Below, piece by piece: positions 24,928 through 35,641 of a DNA stretch of 64,000 nt. The DNA is taken from positions 1 through 64,000 of the forward strand of contig NZ_QKVM01000009.1 in assembly GCF_003231305.1 (NCBI RefSeq), given 5' to 3'. Source of the stretch: Pseudomonas sichuanensis. Its GTDB lineage: Bacteria > Pseudomonadota > Gammaproteobacteria > Pseudomonadales > Pseudomonadaceae. The position numbers were made by a program, and so were the translations under genes. Below the pieces are notes generated by a model. It did no database searches. It saw only the letters and a program-made list of their open reading frames with translations, and was not told the origin of the DNA. Position 1 is the first letter of the stretch, and every line of letters begins with the position of its first letter.

Positions 24928-25295
24928 CAGGCGTCGTCGATCTGCTGGCAGAAGCGCAGGCGGTTGCCGAACGGGTCGGCGATCTGCATTTCCAGGCCCC
25001 AGTCGACCTTCTCGGCGTGCGGGCGGGAGTAGCCGTACTGCTTGGCCAGCAGCTCCCGCTCCAGGGCCTTGAGGTCTTCGACCCGGGCGAAAATCGCCGA
25101 CCCCGGGGTGGCATCGCCGTGGTGTTCGGACAGGTGCAGGATCAGCCCGTCGCGGTGGACCTGCATGTACAGGGGCAGGTCGGCGGCGAAGCGGTGCTCC
25201 CAGTCGAGGGTGAATCCGAGGAAATCAATGTAGAACTCCCGGGCCTTGTCGACCGAGAAGATCCGCAGGATGGGGATGGCGGCGGCGAATTGCAT
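24927..25295 (-). CDS. glyoxalase/bleomycin-resistance superfamily protein
   Basis: A 122-residue vicinal-oxygen-chelate protein. IPILRIFSVDKAREFYIDFLGFTLDWEH and LILHLSEHHGDATPG form the first beta-alpha-beta-beta-beta unit, and VDWGLEMQIADPFGNRLRFC the second. A glutamate in the GLEMQIADPFGN segment and the His in LHLSEHH are the likely metal-site residues. The length and FLGFTLDWEHRF fit the glyoxalase family often called bleomycin-resistance-like, but a resistance role is not supported. AGGAG precedes ATG 25295. It overlaps the hypothetical gene at 24577 by one base, forming a two-gene unit. Confidence 0.85.
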   Translation of the reverse strand: MQFAAAIPILRIFSVDKAREFYIDFLGFTLDWEHRFAADLPLYMQVHRDGLILHLSEHHGDATPGSAIFARVEDLKALERELLAKQYGYSRPHAEKVDWGLEMQIADPFGNRLRFCQQIDDA

Positions 25296-25511
25296 CGCAA
25301 CTCCTGTGCTGTGCGTTTTCCTGGGGCGTCAGTGTAACGCCGTCGGCACCGCTTGAGGGCGCGCTTTTGCCCCGCATTTGCGCAGTGCGAGGCCCGTGGC
25401 AGCGTCGATTGAATACATCGTAGGAAAATTCATTCAGATTCATCTGATTACTTGGCCTGCAACCTGCAACATCCCGTTCATCAATTTTGATCGATTGGTC
25501 AGGCAGCCGCG

Positions 25512-25540
25512 CTGGCATGGTGTTCAAGACGCCATGCCAG
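25512..25540. promoter_or_regulatory. inverted repeat upstream of ureD
   Basis: Arms CTGGCATGG and CCATGCCAG (9 bases, perfect) are separated by 11 bases and end 33 bases before the ureD ATG. It could be an operator or a leader hairpin of the urease transcript. A nearby CAGAT-TC-ATCTG repeat at 25435-25446 is weaker. Confidence 0.4.
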
Positions 25541-25573
25541 AGCGGCCCAGGCCACGGATGACGGGGGTTTGGG

Positions 25574-26407
25574 ATGTCCTTGCCGGAGCCGCACACGGCA
25601 CACGACGAGCAGGCGGGCTGGAGCGCGCACCTGCAGCTGCGCTTCGTCCAGCGCGAGGGCGTGACCCGGCTTGGTGCGCGCCGCCATGTCGGACCTCTTT
25701 TGGTGCAGCGGCCGTTCTACCCCGAGGGCGGCCCCTGTCACGTTTATGTGCTGCACCCGCCCGGCGGCATCGTCGCCGGTGACCGCCTGGAGCTGGACAT
25801 TCACCTTGAAGCGGGCAGCCATGCGCTGCTGACCATGCCCGGCGCCAGCAAGTTCTACCGTAGCATCGGCCCGACCGCGCGGCTGGCGCAGCGCTTCCAC
25901 CTGGCGGCCGGCAGCACCCTGGAGTGGCTGCCCCAGGACAGCATCTTCTTCAACGGTGCCCGCGCCAGCCTCGACAGCCGTTTCACCCTGGCGCCCGGTG
26001 CCCGCCTGCTGGCCTGGGAAACCCTGTGCCTGGGCCGCCCGGTGATGAACGAACGGTTCGAGCAGGGCGCCCTCGACAGCCGCCTGTGCATCGAACTGCC
26101 CGACGACCCCGGCCTGCACGAGCGCCTGCGCATCGACGGCGGGCGCCTGGACAAGCTCGGCGGCCACCCGCTGCTCGCCACCTTCTGTGCAGCGCCTGCG
26201 GACGCACAGGTGCTGGAGCAGGTGCGCGCACTGCTGGATGAACTGCCAACGCCGGCCGGCGCGACCCTGCTCGGGCCACTGCTGGTGATTCGCCTGCTCG
26301 ACCACGACAACCAACACCTGCAACACCACCTGCAGCGCCTCTGGCACTTGCTGCGCCCGGCCGTGCTCGGCCTGGCGCCGTGCCCGCCGCGCATCTGGGC
26401 CACCTGA
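25574..26407 (+). CDS. ureD: urease accessory protein UreD
   Basis: A 277-residue accessory protein that forms the UreD-UreF-UreG complex on apo-urease and helps pass nickel to the active site. Family features include [33 protein letters not shown] near the N-terminus, [15 protein letters not shown] near residue 60, and [12 protein letters not shown] near 88. It is the first gene of the urease run and is followed 11 bases later by ureA. The ATG at 25574 ([16 protein letters not shown]) is the only suitable start in frame. Length is typical. Confidence 0.95.
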   Translation: MSLPEPHTAHDEQAGWSAHLQLRFVQREGVTRLGARRHVGPLLVQRPFYPEGGPCHVYVLHPPGGIVAGDRLELDIHLEAGSHALLTMPGASKFYRSIGPTARLAQRFHLAAGSTLEWLPQDSIFFNGARASLDSRFTLAPGARLLAWETLCLGRPVMNERFEQGALDSRLCIELPDDPGLHERLRIDGGRLDKLGGHPLLATFCAAPADAQVLEQVRALLDELPTPAGATLLGPLLVIRLLDHDNQHLQHHLQRLWHLLRPAVLGLAPCPPRIWAT

Positions 26408-26418
26408 AGAGAGCCTCC

Positions 26419-26721
26419 ATGGAGCTGACCCCAAGAGAGAAAGACAAACTGCTGCTGTTCACCGCCGCCTTGCTGGCCGAACGGCGCCTGGCCCGTGGCC
26501 TGAAGCTCAACTACCCGGAGGCCGTGGCGCTGATCAGCGCGGCGGTGCTCGAAGGCGCCCGCGATGGCCGCACGGTGGCCGAGCTGATGAGCCTGGGCCG
26601 TGAAGTGCTGGTGCGTGAACAGGTGATGGACGGCGTGCCGGAGATGCTCCACGACGTCCAGGTCGAAGCCACATTCCCCGACGGCACCAAGCTGGTGACC
26701 GTGCATGACCCTATCGTCTGA
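26419..26721 (+). CDS. ureA: urease gamma subunit
   Basis: A 100-residue structural subunit of urease, exactly the usual size. It begins [23 protein letters not shown] and contains [21 protein letters not shown], both signature segments. With UreB and UreC it forms the (UreABC)3 enzyme that hydrolyses urea to ammonia and carbamate in the cytoplasm. ATG 26419 is preceded by GAGAGCCTCC and matches the family start; the open frame extends upstream to 26380 without support. It is followed 10 bases later by ureB. Confidence 0.97.
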   Translation: MELTPREKDKLLLFTAALLAERRLARGLKLNYPEAVALISAAVLEGARDGRTVAELMSLGREVLVREQVMDGVPEMLHDVQVEATFPDGTKLVTVHDPIV

Positions 26722-26731
26722 GGTGCTGCCC

Positions 26732-27045
26732 ATGATCCCCGGAGAAATCCAGGTCGCCGCCGGCGACATCGAACTCAACGTCGGCCGCGCCACGGTCAGC
26801 GTCAGTGTGGCCAACCACGGCGACCGGCCGGTGCAAGTCGGCTCGCACTACCACTTCTATGAAGTCAACGATTGCCTGGTGTTCGAGCGCGAGCCGGCCT
26901 TGGGCTTTCGCCTGGACATTCCGGCCGGCACCGCCGTGCGTTTCGAGCCGGGCCAGGCGCGCACCGTGCAGTTGGTGGCCTACGCCGGCAAGCGTGAAGT
27001 GCATGGCTTCCAGGGCAAGGTGATGGGCGCGCTGGAGAGCAAGGC

Positions 27046-27049
<4 letters not shown>
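26732..27049 (+). CDS. ureB: urease beta subunit
   Basis: A 105-residue structural subunit, normal length. It starts [16 protein letters not shown] and carries [15 protein letters not shown] and [15 protein letters not shown], which are diagnostic. It packs against UreA and UreC in the cytoplasmic urease trimer. GAGGTG lies before ATG 26732. Its stop overlaps the ureC start by four bases (ATGA), so synthesis of the two is coupled. Confidence 0.97.
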
Positions 27050-28749
<1,700 letters not shown>

Positions 28750-28775
28750 AGGCGCATCTGGGTGGTGAGGTCCTT

Positions 28776-28862
28776 GTAGGAGCGGGCTTGCCCCGCGAAC
28801 ACCGGCACAGCCGGTGCCATCTACCGAGTTGCCTGGTTCGCGGGACAAGCTCGCTCCTACAG
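28776..28862. repeat. inverted REP pair between ureC and ureE
   Basis: GTAGGAGCGGGCTTGCCCCG at 28776 and a divergent inverse ending at 28862 enclose about 35 bases. It lies inside the urease gene run, where it may stabilise the ureDABC message or lower expression of ureEJFG. Confidence 0.8.
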
Positions 28863-28903
28863 GGGCCGGCCACAAGCACATGGTTTGTTTGAAAGGAGTG
28901 AAC

Positions 28904-29395
28904 ATGATCGTACTTACCCGCAGGGTCGCCGACGCCGAAACGGTGACCGGCAGCGTCACCCTGACTGTCGACAGCCGGATCAAGAGCCGCCTGCGCGTGA
29001 GCCTCGACGACGGCCGTGATGCCGGCTTGATGCTCGAACGCGGCCACCTGCTGCGCGGTGGCGAGCTGCTCGCCGATGCCGAAGGCGGCCAGGTGATTCG
29101 TGTGCTCGCCGCGCCCGAAGCGGTATCGACGGTGCGTTGCTGCGACCCGCACCTGCTGGCGCGCGCCGCCTACCACCTGGGCAACCGCCATGTGCCGTTG
29201 CAGATCGAGCCGGGCTTGCTGCGTTACCAGCACGACCATGTGCTCGACGACATGCTGCGTGGCCTGGGGCTGACGGTGGCTGCCGAACAGGCGCCGTTCG
29301 AGCCCGAGGCCGGCGCCTACCAGAGCGCAGCGCATAGCCACAGCCATAGCCATGCTCACGACCATCCCTTCGTGCGCCTGCAAGCCCATTCCTGA
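28904..29395 (+). CDS. ureE: urease nickel metallochaperone UreE
   Basis: A 163-residue nickel chaperone that delivers Ni to the UreDFG-urease complex. The N-terminal peptide-binding half is [14 protein letters not shown] onward; the C-terminal half has [19 protein letters not shown] and the conserved nickel His in [14 protein letters not shown] His-rich tail ([10 protein letters not shown]) near the end adds extra nickel sites. AAAGGAG lies 5 bases before ATG 28904, deciding the start. It is separated from ureC by a REP pair and runs directly into ureJ. Confidence 0.95.
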   Translation: MIVLTRRVADAETVTGSVTLTVDSRIKSRLRVSLDDGRDAGLMLERGHLLRGGELLADAEGGQVIRVLAAPEAVSTVRCCDPHLLARAAYHLGNRHVPLQIEPGLLRYQHDHVLDDMLRGLGLTVAAEQAPFEPEAGAYQSAAHSHSHSHAHDHPFVRLQAHS

Positions 29396-29414
29396 ACACC
29401 TCCTGGAGCTGACC

Positions 29415-29960
29415 ATGAAAAAGACTTTCGCCCTGATGCTGCTGATGGTGGCCGTGCCGGCCTTCGCCCACCCAGGCCACGACGCCAACCCGTTGCAGGA
29501 TGGCCTGCTGCACCCGCTGACCGGCCTCGATCATTTGCTGATGCTGCTCGGCACCGGCGTGCTCGCCGCGCTGACCGGGCGCACCCTGGCCCTGCCGCTG
29601 GCCACCTTGGCGGCCATGTTCGGCGGCGCGGTGTGCGGCCATCTGTTCGGTGATGTGGTCGGCATGGAGCCGATGATCCTCGGCTCCCTGCTGGTGGCCG
29701 CCGCGGCCATGCTGCTGCCCAGCCGCCAGTTGCTGCTGTCGCTGATCATGCCGGTGTTCGCCCTGTTCCATGGCTGGGCCCATGGCGTCGAGGCCACGCC
29801 CAGCGCTTTCTGGCAGTTCAGCGCCGGCTTCGTCACCGTCAGCGGCTTGCTGCTGGCCGCAGGCTTTGCCGTCGGTTGCCTGCTGCGCCGCCATGCCGGC
29901 CTGCAGAAAGCCTTCGGCGGCGGCCTGCTGGCCGGTGCCGCGCTGGTACTGGCCGGCTGA
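29415..29960 (+). CDS. ureJ: HupE/UreJ family nickel transporter
   Basis: A 181-residue inner-membrane protein of the HupE/UreJ family, found in urease or hydrogenase operons and thought to import nickel. It has a cleavable signal (MKKTFALMLLMVAVPAFA) followed by the family motif HPGHDANPLQDGLLHPLTGLDHLLMLLG-type histidine cluster. The membrane segments include LMPVFALFHGWAHG, with the second His motif. About six helices are visible. It overlaps ureF by one base (TGATG). Confidence 0.92.
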   Translation: MKKTFALMLLMVAVPAFAHPGHDANPLQDGLLHPLTGLDHLLMLLGTGVLAALTGRTLALPLATLAAMFGGAVCGHLFGDVVGMEPMILGSLLVAAAAMLLPSRQLLLSLIMPVFALFHGWAHGVEATPSAFWQFSAGFVTVSGLLLAAGFAVGCLLRRHAGLQKAFGGGLLAGAALVLAG

Positions 29961-30634
29961 TGAACAGCGACCTGGCGCTGCTGCGCCTGCTGCAGCTGGC
30001 CAGCCCCGGCCTGCCGGTGGGCGGCTTTACCTACTCGCAGGGCCTGGAGTGGGCGGTCGAAGCCGGCTGGGTACGGGATACCGCCAGCTTTGCAGCCTGG
30101 CAGCGTGAACAGCTGCACGACACCCTCGGCTACCTCGACTGGCCGCTGTTGGCGCGCCTGTACCGTGCCTGCCAGGTGGGCGACGCCCAAGCCTTCGCGC
30201 ACTGGAGTCGCGTTCTGCTGGCCAACCGCGAAACCGCCGAGTTGCGCCTTGAAGAGCAGCAGCGCGGCAGCGCACTGGCGCGCCTGCTCGATGGCTGGCA
30301 ACTGGGCCAGGCGTCGGCCTGGCGACCCAGCCTTGAACTCAGCCAGCTTGGCGGCATGGCCTGGCTGGGCGCGCACTGGTCGATCCCGCTGCGCCAGCTC
30401 GCCCTCGGCCTTGGCTTTGCCTGGCTGGAAGGGGCGGTGATGGCCGGGGTCAAGCTGGTGCCGTTCGGCCAGCAAGCGGCGCAGAGCCTGCTGCGCGATC
30501 TGGGCGAGGAATTGCCCGCAGTACTCGATCAAGCCCTGGCGCTGGACGACGACCAGCTCGGCGGTGGCCTGCCGCTGCTGGCCATCGCTTCGTCACGCCA
30601 CGAAACCCAATACACCCGTTTGTTCCGTTCCTGA
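29960..30634 (+). CDS. ureF: urease accessory protein UreF
   Basis: A 224-residue accessory protein that bridges UreD and UreG and gates GTP hydrolysis during nickel insertion. The family features are LLQLASPGLPVGGFTYSQGLEWAVEAGWV at residues ~8-36 and a mostly helical body ending LPLLAIASSRHETQYTRLFRS. ATG 29960 overlaps the ureJ stop by one base, so the two are coupled. It is followed 11 bases later by ureG. Length is normal. Confidence 0.95.
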   Translation: MNSDLALLRLLQLASPGLPVGGFTYSQGLEWAVEAGWVRDTASFAAWQREQLHDTLGYLDWPLLARLYRACQVGDAQAFAHWSRVLLANRETAELRLEEQQRGSALARLLDGWQLGQASAWRPSLELSQLGGMAWLGAHWSIPLRQLALGLGFAWLEGAVMAGVKLVPFGQQAAQSLLRDLGEELPAVLDQALALDDDQLGGGLPLLAIASSRHETQYTRLFRS

Positions 30635-30645
30635 GGACTGCCTAG

Positions 30646-31269
30646 ATGGAAAACTACCAGCAACCCCTGCGTGTCGGTGTCGGCGGACCGGTCGGTTCCG
30701 GCAAGACCGCGCTGCTCGAATGCCTGTGCAAGGCCATGCGCGATCACTACCAGATTGCCGTGGTGACCAACGATATCTACACCAAGGAAGACCAGCGCAT
30801 CCTCACCGAGGCCGGCGCGTTGGAGCCCGAGCGCATTGTCGGCGTGGAAACCGGTGGCTGCCCGCATACTGCGATCCGCGAGGACGCCTCGATGAACCTC
30901 GCGGCCGTGGAAGGGCTGGCGCGCAAGTTCGGCAACCTTGAAGTGATCTTTGTCGAGAGCGGCGGCGACAATCTCAGCGCCACCTTCAGCCCGGAGCTTG
31001 CCGACCTGACCATCTACGTGATCGACGTCGCCGAAGGCGAGAAGATCCCGCGCAAGGGGGGGCCAGGCATCACCAAGTCGGACTTCCTGGTGATCAACAA
31101 GACAGACCTGGCGCCCTACGTCGGTGCCTCGTTGGAGGTGATGGAGCGCGATACCAATCGCATGCGCCCCGAGCGGCCCTGGACCTTCAGCAACCTGAAG
31201 AAAGGTGAGGGTTTGCAGGCGGTGATCGATTTCATCGTCGAGCGAGGGATGCTTGGCGCAAGCGCTTGA
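30646..31269 (+). CDS. ureG: urease accessory GTPase UreG
   Basis: A 207-residue SIMIBI-class GTPase that powers nickel transfer to urease. The P-loop is GPVGSGKT (residues 14-21), the metal-binding Cys-Pro-His motif is in [14 protein letters not shown], and NKTD in [10 protein letters not shown] gives guanine specificity. It starts [14 protein letters not shown], the usual form, after TGAGGACTG. It is the last gene of the urease run. Downstream 156 bases to the small secreted gene contain no clear terminator. Confidence 0.97.
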   Translation: MENYQQPLRVGVGGPVGSGKTALLECLCKAMRDHYQIAVVTNDIYTKEDQRILTEAGALEPERIVGVETGGCPHTAIREDASMNLAAVEGLARKFGNLEVIFVESGGDNLSATFSPELADLTIYVIDVAEGEKIPRKGGPGITKSDFLVINKTDLAPYVGASLEVMERDTNRMRPERPWTFSNLKKGEGLQAVIDFIVERGMLGASA

Positions 31270-31425
31270 ATGCGCTGCGACCTTGGGCTTGCGAGGGCAC
31301 ATCTACAAAACAGGAAAGGATTTCCGGGGGTTAATCGGCCATCACCTGAATGCAGTGGCAAGGTTCAGGTCTAGAGTCTTTGACGCTGGCACGACCCGCC
31401 AGCGAAGTCCATTCAAGGAGTCAGA

Positions 31426-31674
31426 ATGAGAAAGATCGCAACATTCGCGCTGTTGGCCGCTGCAAGTGTGCTCCAGGTTGCCTATGGTCAGGAGCCCACA
31501 CAGCGGGATGTGGCCGAGCGTGAGGCCATTTCGCCGTTTGCCCCGCGCAACGCTGCCGATGCCGATGCCGTGAGCATTCGCTTGGCGAGCATCGGCGTCC
31601 CTCGAATGGCTTGCCCGAAAGGAACCTTGCGCACCCCGGCGGGCCACTGCCAGCCTGCGTTTGACTTCGACTGA
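31426..31674 (+). CDS. small secreted protein, unknown function
   Basis: An 82-residue protein with a signal peptide (MRKIATFALLAAASVLQVAYG, likely cleaved before QEPTQRD). The ~60-residue mature part contains two Cys (RMACPKGTLR and AGHCQPAF) suited to a disulfide. AAGGAG at 31415-31420 gives a strong start at ATG 31426. Short proteins of this kind recur in pseudomonads, but I do not recognise a role. It lies between ureG and a LysR gene, and nothing ties it to urease. Confidence 0.75.
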   Translation: MRKIATFALLAAASVLQVAYGQEPTQRDVAEREAISPFAPRNAADADAVSIRLASIGVPRMACPKGTLRTPAGHCQPAFDFD

Positions 31675-31907
31675 AGGCACCGACCTGTAACGGTGGCGGC
31701 CTTTAGCAGCCACTCGGCGGTCTTGGGGTGTTCCGAGGCCGTCGGGAGGTGCTCGAAAATCGTAGAGAGGGCCAGTCCTGCGCAACAAATAATATGCTCA
31801 ACCCCTAGGTTAATCCTTGCCTGCCGCAGCCGTCCGAGACACCGCCACACAGAGTAAGCTTGTGGGAAAAATCCCGGCGTGCCGACCACGGCGCCATAGA
31901 GGTACCC

Positions 31908-32813
31908 ATGGCTTCATACACCTTGCGTCAACTCAAGTACTTCGTCACCACCGTAGAGGCCGGCAGCGTTGCCGAGGCCTCGCGTCAGCTGTACATCGCC
32001 CAACCGTCGATCTCCACGGCGATCAAGAGCCTGGAAGAAAGTTTTGGCGTGCAGCTGTTCATTCGTCATCACGCCCAGGGTGTGTCACTGACCCCCAGCG
32101 GCAAGCGTTTCTACGCCAAGACCCGCGCCCTGCTGCAGATGGCCCACGAGTTCGAACAGAACGCCCTGGCCGACAACGACACGGTGGCCGGGCATATCGA
32201 CATCGGCTGTTTCGAGACCGTGGCGCCGCTGTACCTGCCACGGCTGATCGCCGGTTTTCGCGCACGTTACCCCGGGGTGGATATCCGCCTGCGCGACGGT
32301 GAGCAGCAGGAGCTGATCCAGGGCCTGACCGCCGGTACCTTCGACCTGGCGTTCCTCTACGACCATGACCTGGACGGCACCATCGAAGCCGAGCCGCTGA
32401 TGCCGCCGCAGAAGCCCTACGTGCTGTTGCCGGAGAAGCACCGCTTTGCCGGCCAGGCCCAGGTGTCGCTGCGCGACCTGTGCCCGGAGCCGATGATCCT
32501 GCTCGACGTGGCGCCCAGCCGTACCTACTTCGTCAGCCTGTTCAACGAACTGGGGCTCACGCCGAACATCGTCTTCAGTTCGCCGTCGATCGAGATGGTG
32601 CGCGGGATGGTGGGGCAGGGCTTCGGATTTTCGCTGCTGGTGACCCGGCCGCATACGGAGTTCACCTATGACGGGCAGCGCCTGGTGATGCTGGATATTG
32701 CCGAGCCGGTGACGCTGTCGGGGCTGGCCGCGGCGCACCTGAAACGGGTGCAGTTGACCAAGCCGGCGCAGCTGTTCGTGGATTTCTGTCGGGAAGAGTT
32801 GGCCAAGTTCTAA
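31908..32813 (+). CDS. LysR-family transcriptional regulator
   Basis: A 301-residue LysR protein. It starts MASYTLRQLKYFVTTVEAGS; the HTH is in SVAEASRQLYIAQPSISTAIKSLE (residues ~20-43), and the effector domain begins near 90 (GHIDIGCFETVAPLYLPRL). The gene converges on the RidA-monooxygenase pair. Regulators of this type often control nitrogen-compound catabolism, so the neighbouring RidA/monooxygenase/DUF1028/ArgE genes are candidate targets by position only. ATG 31908 fits the family; the extra upstream open frame from 31860 does not. Confidence 0.9.
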   Translation: MASYTLRQLKYFVTTVEAGSVAEASRQLYIAQPSISTAIKSLEESFGVQLFIRHHAQGVSLTPSGKRFYAKTRALLQMAHEFEQNALADNDTVAGHIDIGCFETVAPLYLPRLIAGFRARYPGVDIRLRDGEQQELIQGLTAGTFDLAFLYDHDLDGTIEAEPLMPPQKPYVLLPEKHRFAGQAQVSLRDLCPEPMILLDVAPSRTYFVSLFNELGLTPNIVFSSPSIEMVRGMVGQGFGFSLLVTRPHTEFTYDGQRLVMLDIAEPVTLSGLAAAHLKRVQLTKPAQLFVDFCREELAKF

Positions 32814-32818
32814 AAAGC

Positions 32819-32878
32819 ATCGCGGGGCAAGCCCGCTCCCACGCCAGTCTCAGCGTGGGAGCGGGCTTGCCCCGCGAT
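32819..32878. repeat. inverted REP pair
   Basis: ATCGCGGGGCAAGCCCGCTC at 32819 and its inverse ending at 32878 are separated by a short loop. It lies between the convergent LysR and RidA genes. Confidence 0.88.
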
Positions 32879-32892
32879 TGCGCTTCAAAGAT

Positions 32893-33309
32893 TTACTGCT
32901 GATCCGGCACCACCGCGATCACATCGATTTCCATCAGCCATTCAGCCTGGGCCAGGCCCGCCACCACCAGCCCGGTGGAAATCGGGAACACGCCCTTGAG
33001 CCACTTGCCAACTTCCTTGTACACCGGCTCGCGGAAGCGTGGGTCGGTGATGTAGGTGGTGGTCTTGACGATGTGCGACAGGTCCGAGCCTGCCTCCTCA
33101 AGCAGTTGCTTGACGTTCTTCATCGCCTGCTCGGCCTGGGCCTGTGGGTCACCCAGGCCCACCAGACGGCCTTCGAAGTCGGTACCGACCTGGCCGCGTA
33201 CATAAATGGTGTTGCCGGCGCGGACTGCCTGGCACAGGTCATTGTCCAGGGCCTGGTTGGGGTAGGTGGCCTTGGTGTTGAACATGCGAATACGGGTATG
33301 AGTTGGCAT
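32893..33309 (-). CDS. RidA-family (YjgF/YER057c) protein
   Basis: A 138-residue member of the RidA/YjgF family, which hydrolyses reactive enamine/imine intermediates or acts in related amine catabolism. Family segments include AVRAGNTIYVRGQVGTDFEG, AEQAMKNVKQLLEEAGSDLSHIVKTTTYITD, and the C-terminal LAQAEWLMEIDVIAV. The invariant Arg that follows TTTYITDPRF-type turns in true RidA is not clearly in its usual spot, so this may be a subfamily with a different chemistry. Its ATG overlaps the stop of the flavin monooxygenase by one base, which suggests the two work in sequence. Confidence 0.88.
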   Translation of the reverse strand: MPTHTRIRMFNTKATYPNQALDNDLCQAVRAGNTIYVRGQVGTDFEGRLVGLGDPQAQAEQAMKNVKQLLEEAGSDLSHIVKTTTYITDPRFREPVYKEVGKWLKGVFPISTGLVVAGLAQAEWLMEIDVIAVVPDQQ

Positions 33310-34625
33310 CAGTTGGCTCCGAGGGTGCTGACGTTGCTGATCGAGGTGTTCTGCTCATCCGCGTTGCGTTGATCGCGGTCGCGGTAGGCCAGGTAGGTGC
33401 GTTGGGTGGCGATATGGCCGGCGACGTGCTTGGCGTCGTGCCATACGCCCCAGATGAACGACGAGCCACGGCGCGACAGCCAGGGCAGGCCGAGGAAGTA
33501 CACGCCCGGCTCTTTGGACACGCCGCGCTGGTGCTGTGGCTTGCCGTTGGCATCGAAGGCGTCGACCTGCAGCCAGCTGAAGTCCACGCCGTAACCGGTG
33601 GCCCAGATGATGCTGGTGACATTGGCCTTGGCCAGGTCGAGTTCGCGCAGCGGGTTGCTGACGCAGTCCGGGTCGGGCAGGCGCTTGCGTGCGTCGGGTT
33701 CCGGCGGCAGGTCGAGGCCATTGCGCTCGATGTAGGCGTCGGCGGCATCCAGCAGGGCCAGGTAGTTTTCGTCGCCGCGCTGGATGTTGTCGGCCAGGTT
33801 GTCCTGGAACCGCGCCACGCCGCCTTCGAACGACTGGGTCAGGCCGACCAGGGTCATGCCCTGGTGGGCGAGGGCGCGGAAGTCCACGGTGTGGCCGCCT
33901 CGGGCGCCCGACACGGCGATGGTCACGTGTTCGCGGCCGGGCTTGGCGATTTCCGCGTCCCACTCACCGAGCACGCCCAGCCACCAGCAGAAGTCGCGGT
34001 TGCGGTAGCTGCGCGGTGGGCGGTCGTGGGCGCCGACCGACAGGTACACCTGGCGCCCGGCACGCATCAGCTCTTCGGCGATCTGCACGCCGGAGGAGCC
34101 GGCGCCGACCACCAGCACCGCGCCTGCGGGCAGTTGCTCGGGGTTGAAGTAGGCGGCCGAGTGGATCTGGTGCAGGCTTTCATCCTTTGGCGCGATGGCC
34201 GGAATGACCGGCTTCTGGAACGGGCCGGTGGCGGCCACCACGCGGTTGGCGTGGATCACGCCCTGGTTGGTTTCGATGGTGAAGCCCGGGCGGTCGGCGT
34301 TGCGCGCCACTTTCTTCACTTCCACGCCGGTGCGCACCGGCAGGTTGTATTTGCGTACGTACTGCTCGAAGTAGTCGGCGACCTGGTCCTTGCCGGCGAA
34401 GGCGTCGGCGTCCAGGTCGAATTCCAGGCCCGGGAAGCGGTCGTGCCAGACTGGCCCGTTGGCCACCAGCGAGTCCCAGCGGCCGGTGCGCCAGGCTTCG
34501 GCGATGCGGTTGCGCTCCAGTACCAGGTGCGGCACGCCGAGCTTGCTCAGGTGTTCGCTCATGGCCACGCCGGCCTGGCCGGCGCCGACCACGAGGGTGT
34601 CGATTTGGTAATTGTTCAGTGTCAT
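33309..34625 (-). CDS. NAD(P)/FAD-dependent flavin monooxygenase
   Basis: A 438-residue flavoprotein of the CzcO/YUCCA-like monooxygenase group. The FAD fold starts at IDTLVVGAGQAGVAMSEHL (residues ~8-26). A second dinucleotide fold is VLVVGAGSSGVQIAEEL (near 185), preceded by IHSAAYF, a motif common in N-hydroxylating and Baeyer-Villiger-type enzymes. The C-terminus has IWATGYGVDFSW, the usual ATGY element. ATG 34625 follows CAAGGGCTCGG; the longer open frame to 34862 runs through REP sequence and is not coding. It is the first gene of a two-gene unit with RidA, so oxidation of an amine or amino-acid-like compound, followed by imine handling, is a reasonable guess. Confidence 0.88.
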   Translation of the reverse strand: MTLNNYQIDTLVVGAGQAGVAMSEHLSKLGVPHLVLERNRIAEAWRTGRWDSLVANGPVWHDRFPGLEFDLDADAFAGKDQVADYFEQYVRKYNLPVRTGVEVKKVARNADRPGFTIETNQGVIHANRVVAATGPFQKPVIPAIAPKDESLHQIHSAAYFNPEQLPAGAVLVVGAGSSGVQIAEELMRAGRQVYLSVGAHDRPPRSYRNRDFCWWLGVLGEWDAEIAKPGREHVTIAVSGARGGHTVDFRALAHQGMTLVGLTQSFEGGVARFQDNLADNIQRGDENYLALLDAADAYIERNGLDLPPEPDARKRLPDPDCVSNPLRELDLAKANVTSIIWATGYGVDFSWLQVDAFDANGKPQHQRGVSKEPGVYFLGLPWLSRRGSSFIWGVWHDAKHVAGHIATQRTYLAYRDRDQRNADEQNTSISNVSTLGAN

Positions 34626-34963
34626 GTCCGAGCCCTTGTTCAGGCGGTTGTTGTTGAGGTCGGTTGGGAGGACCGCCGTTGCCTGGGGCCAGACTAGGGA
34701 TGGCTGGTAAATCGCGAAAATAGTATTTAGCTGGGGCTTGCCGATAAATTGGCGAAGGGGGTGTCGGGTTAGCAGGCCTGTGGGAGCGGGTTTACCCGCG
34801 AAGCAGCCGGCGCGTTGTATGGCACGGGCTGCGCCCGTGTTCGCGGGTGAACCCGCTCCCACAGGCCCTTAGTTTTTTCCTGTGCAATACCCATGAAAAT
34901 GCTCGTTTCGCACCTGCCAGGGCTTGCCGAGAATGCAGGCAAACCCAGACAGGAGCTGCACCC
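34626..34963. other. divergent intergenic region with REP
   Basis: This 338-base gap separates the monooxygenase (minus) from the DUF1028 gene (plus). It holds an AT-richer stretch at 34690-34750 suited to promoters, a REP pair, and the DUF1028 ribosome site AGGAG at 34951. No gene is seen. Confidence 0.6.
34775..34867. repeat. inverted REP pair, GTTTACCC variant
   Basis: GTGGGAGCGGGTTTACCCGC and its inverse (ends 34867) enclose about 38 bases. It is a variant of the common unit, with TTTACCC in place of CTTGCCCC. Confidence 0.85.
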
Positions 34964-35641
34964 ATGACCTTTTCCATCATCGGCCGCTGCCAGGACACCG
35001 GCCAGGTCGGCATCGCCATCAGTTCGTCGAGCATTGCCGTGGGCGCTCGCTGCCCCTGGGTGCGTGCCGGTGTGGGCGCAGTGGCGACCCAGAACATCAC
35101 CTTGCCGGCGCTCGGCCCGCAGATCCTCGATGCCCTCGAACAGGGCCAGCTGCCGCCTGCCGCCGTGCTGGACCAGGTGCTCAGCGCCAACGGCTGGAGC
35201 GAATACCGCCAGGTCACGGTGATCGACAGCCATGGCCAGGTGGCGCTGTTCACCGGCAAGGAGGCCCTGGGCGTGCACAACGCGGTGGCCGGCGAGCAAT
35301 GCGCGGCGGCGGGCAACCTGTTGTCGTCGCAGGCGGTGATCGAGGCGATGGTCGCCGCCTTCGAACAGGCCGGCGGCCACCTGGCCGATCGCCTGTTGGC
35401 AGCGATGCATGCGGCCATGGCCGCCGGCGGTGAGGCGGGGCCGGTGCATTCGGCGGCGATGAAGATTGCCGGCGAGCTGACCTGGCCACTGGTTGACCTG
35501 CGCGTGGACTGGGCCGAACAGGATCCGATCGGCGAGCTGGACCAGCTGTGGCAGGCCTATCGCCCGCAGATGCAGGACTACGTGACCCGTGCGCTCAACC
35601 CCACCGTTGCGCCGAGCTACGGAGTGCCGGGCGATGAATGA
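34964..35641 (+). CDS. DUF1028 family protein (Ntn-hydrolase-like)
   Basis: A 225-residue DUF1028 protein. It starts MTFSIIGRCQDTGQVGIAISSSS, and carries RCPWVRAGVGAVATQN, the conserved family block, and ALLDVL-like helices. The family is thought to have an N-terminal-nucleophile hydrolase fold. It often neighbours RidA and acetylornithine-deacetylase genes, as here. AGGAG at 34951-34955 fits ATG 34964. Its end overlaps the ArgE-like gene by eight bases, so the two are translationally coupled. Substrate is unknown; an amide or peptide-like bond is plausible. Confidence 0.85.
   Translation: MTFSIIGRCQDTGQVGIAISSSSIAVGARCPWVRAGVGAVATQNITLPALGPQILDALEQGQLPPAAVLDQVLSANGWSEYRQVTVIDSHGQVALFTGKEALGVHNAVAGEQCAAAGNLLSSQAVIEAMVAAFEQAGGHLADRLLAAMHAAMAAGGEAGPVHSAAMKIAGELTWPLVDLRVDWAEQDPIGELDQLWQAYRPQMQDYVTRALNPTVAPSYGVPGDE

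Noticed and set aside
25500..25573. Possible sigma-54 promoter (TGGCATG) before ureD.
   Set aside because: The -12 element does not match (TCAAG in place of TTGCW at the right spacing); TGGC is part of the inverted repeat.
34625..34862. Extended N-terminus of the flavin monooxygenase.
   Set aside because: The extra ~79 codons cross a REP pair, and the flavin-binding start fits ATG 34625.
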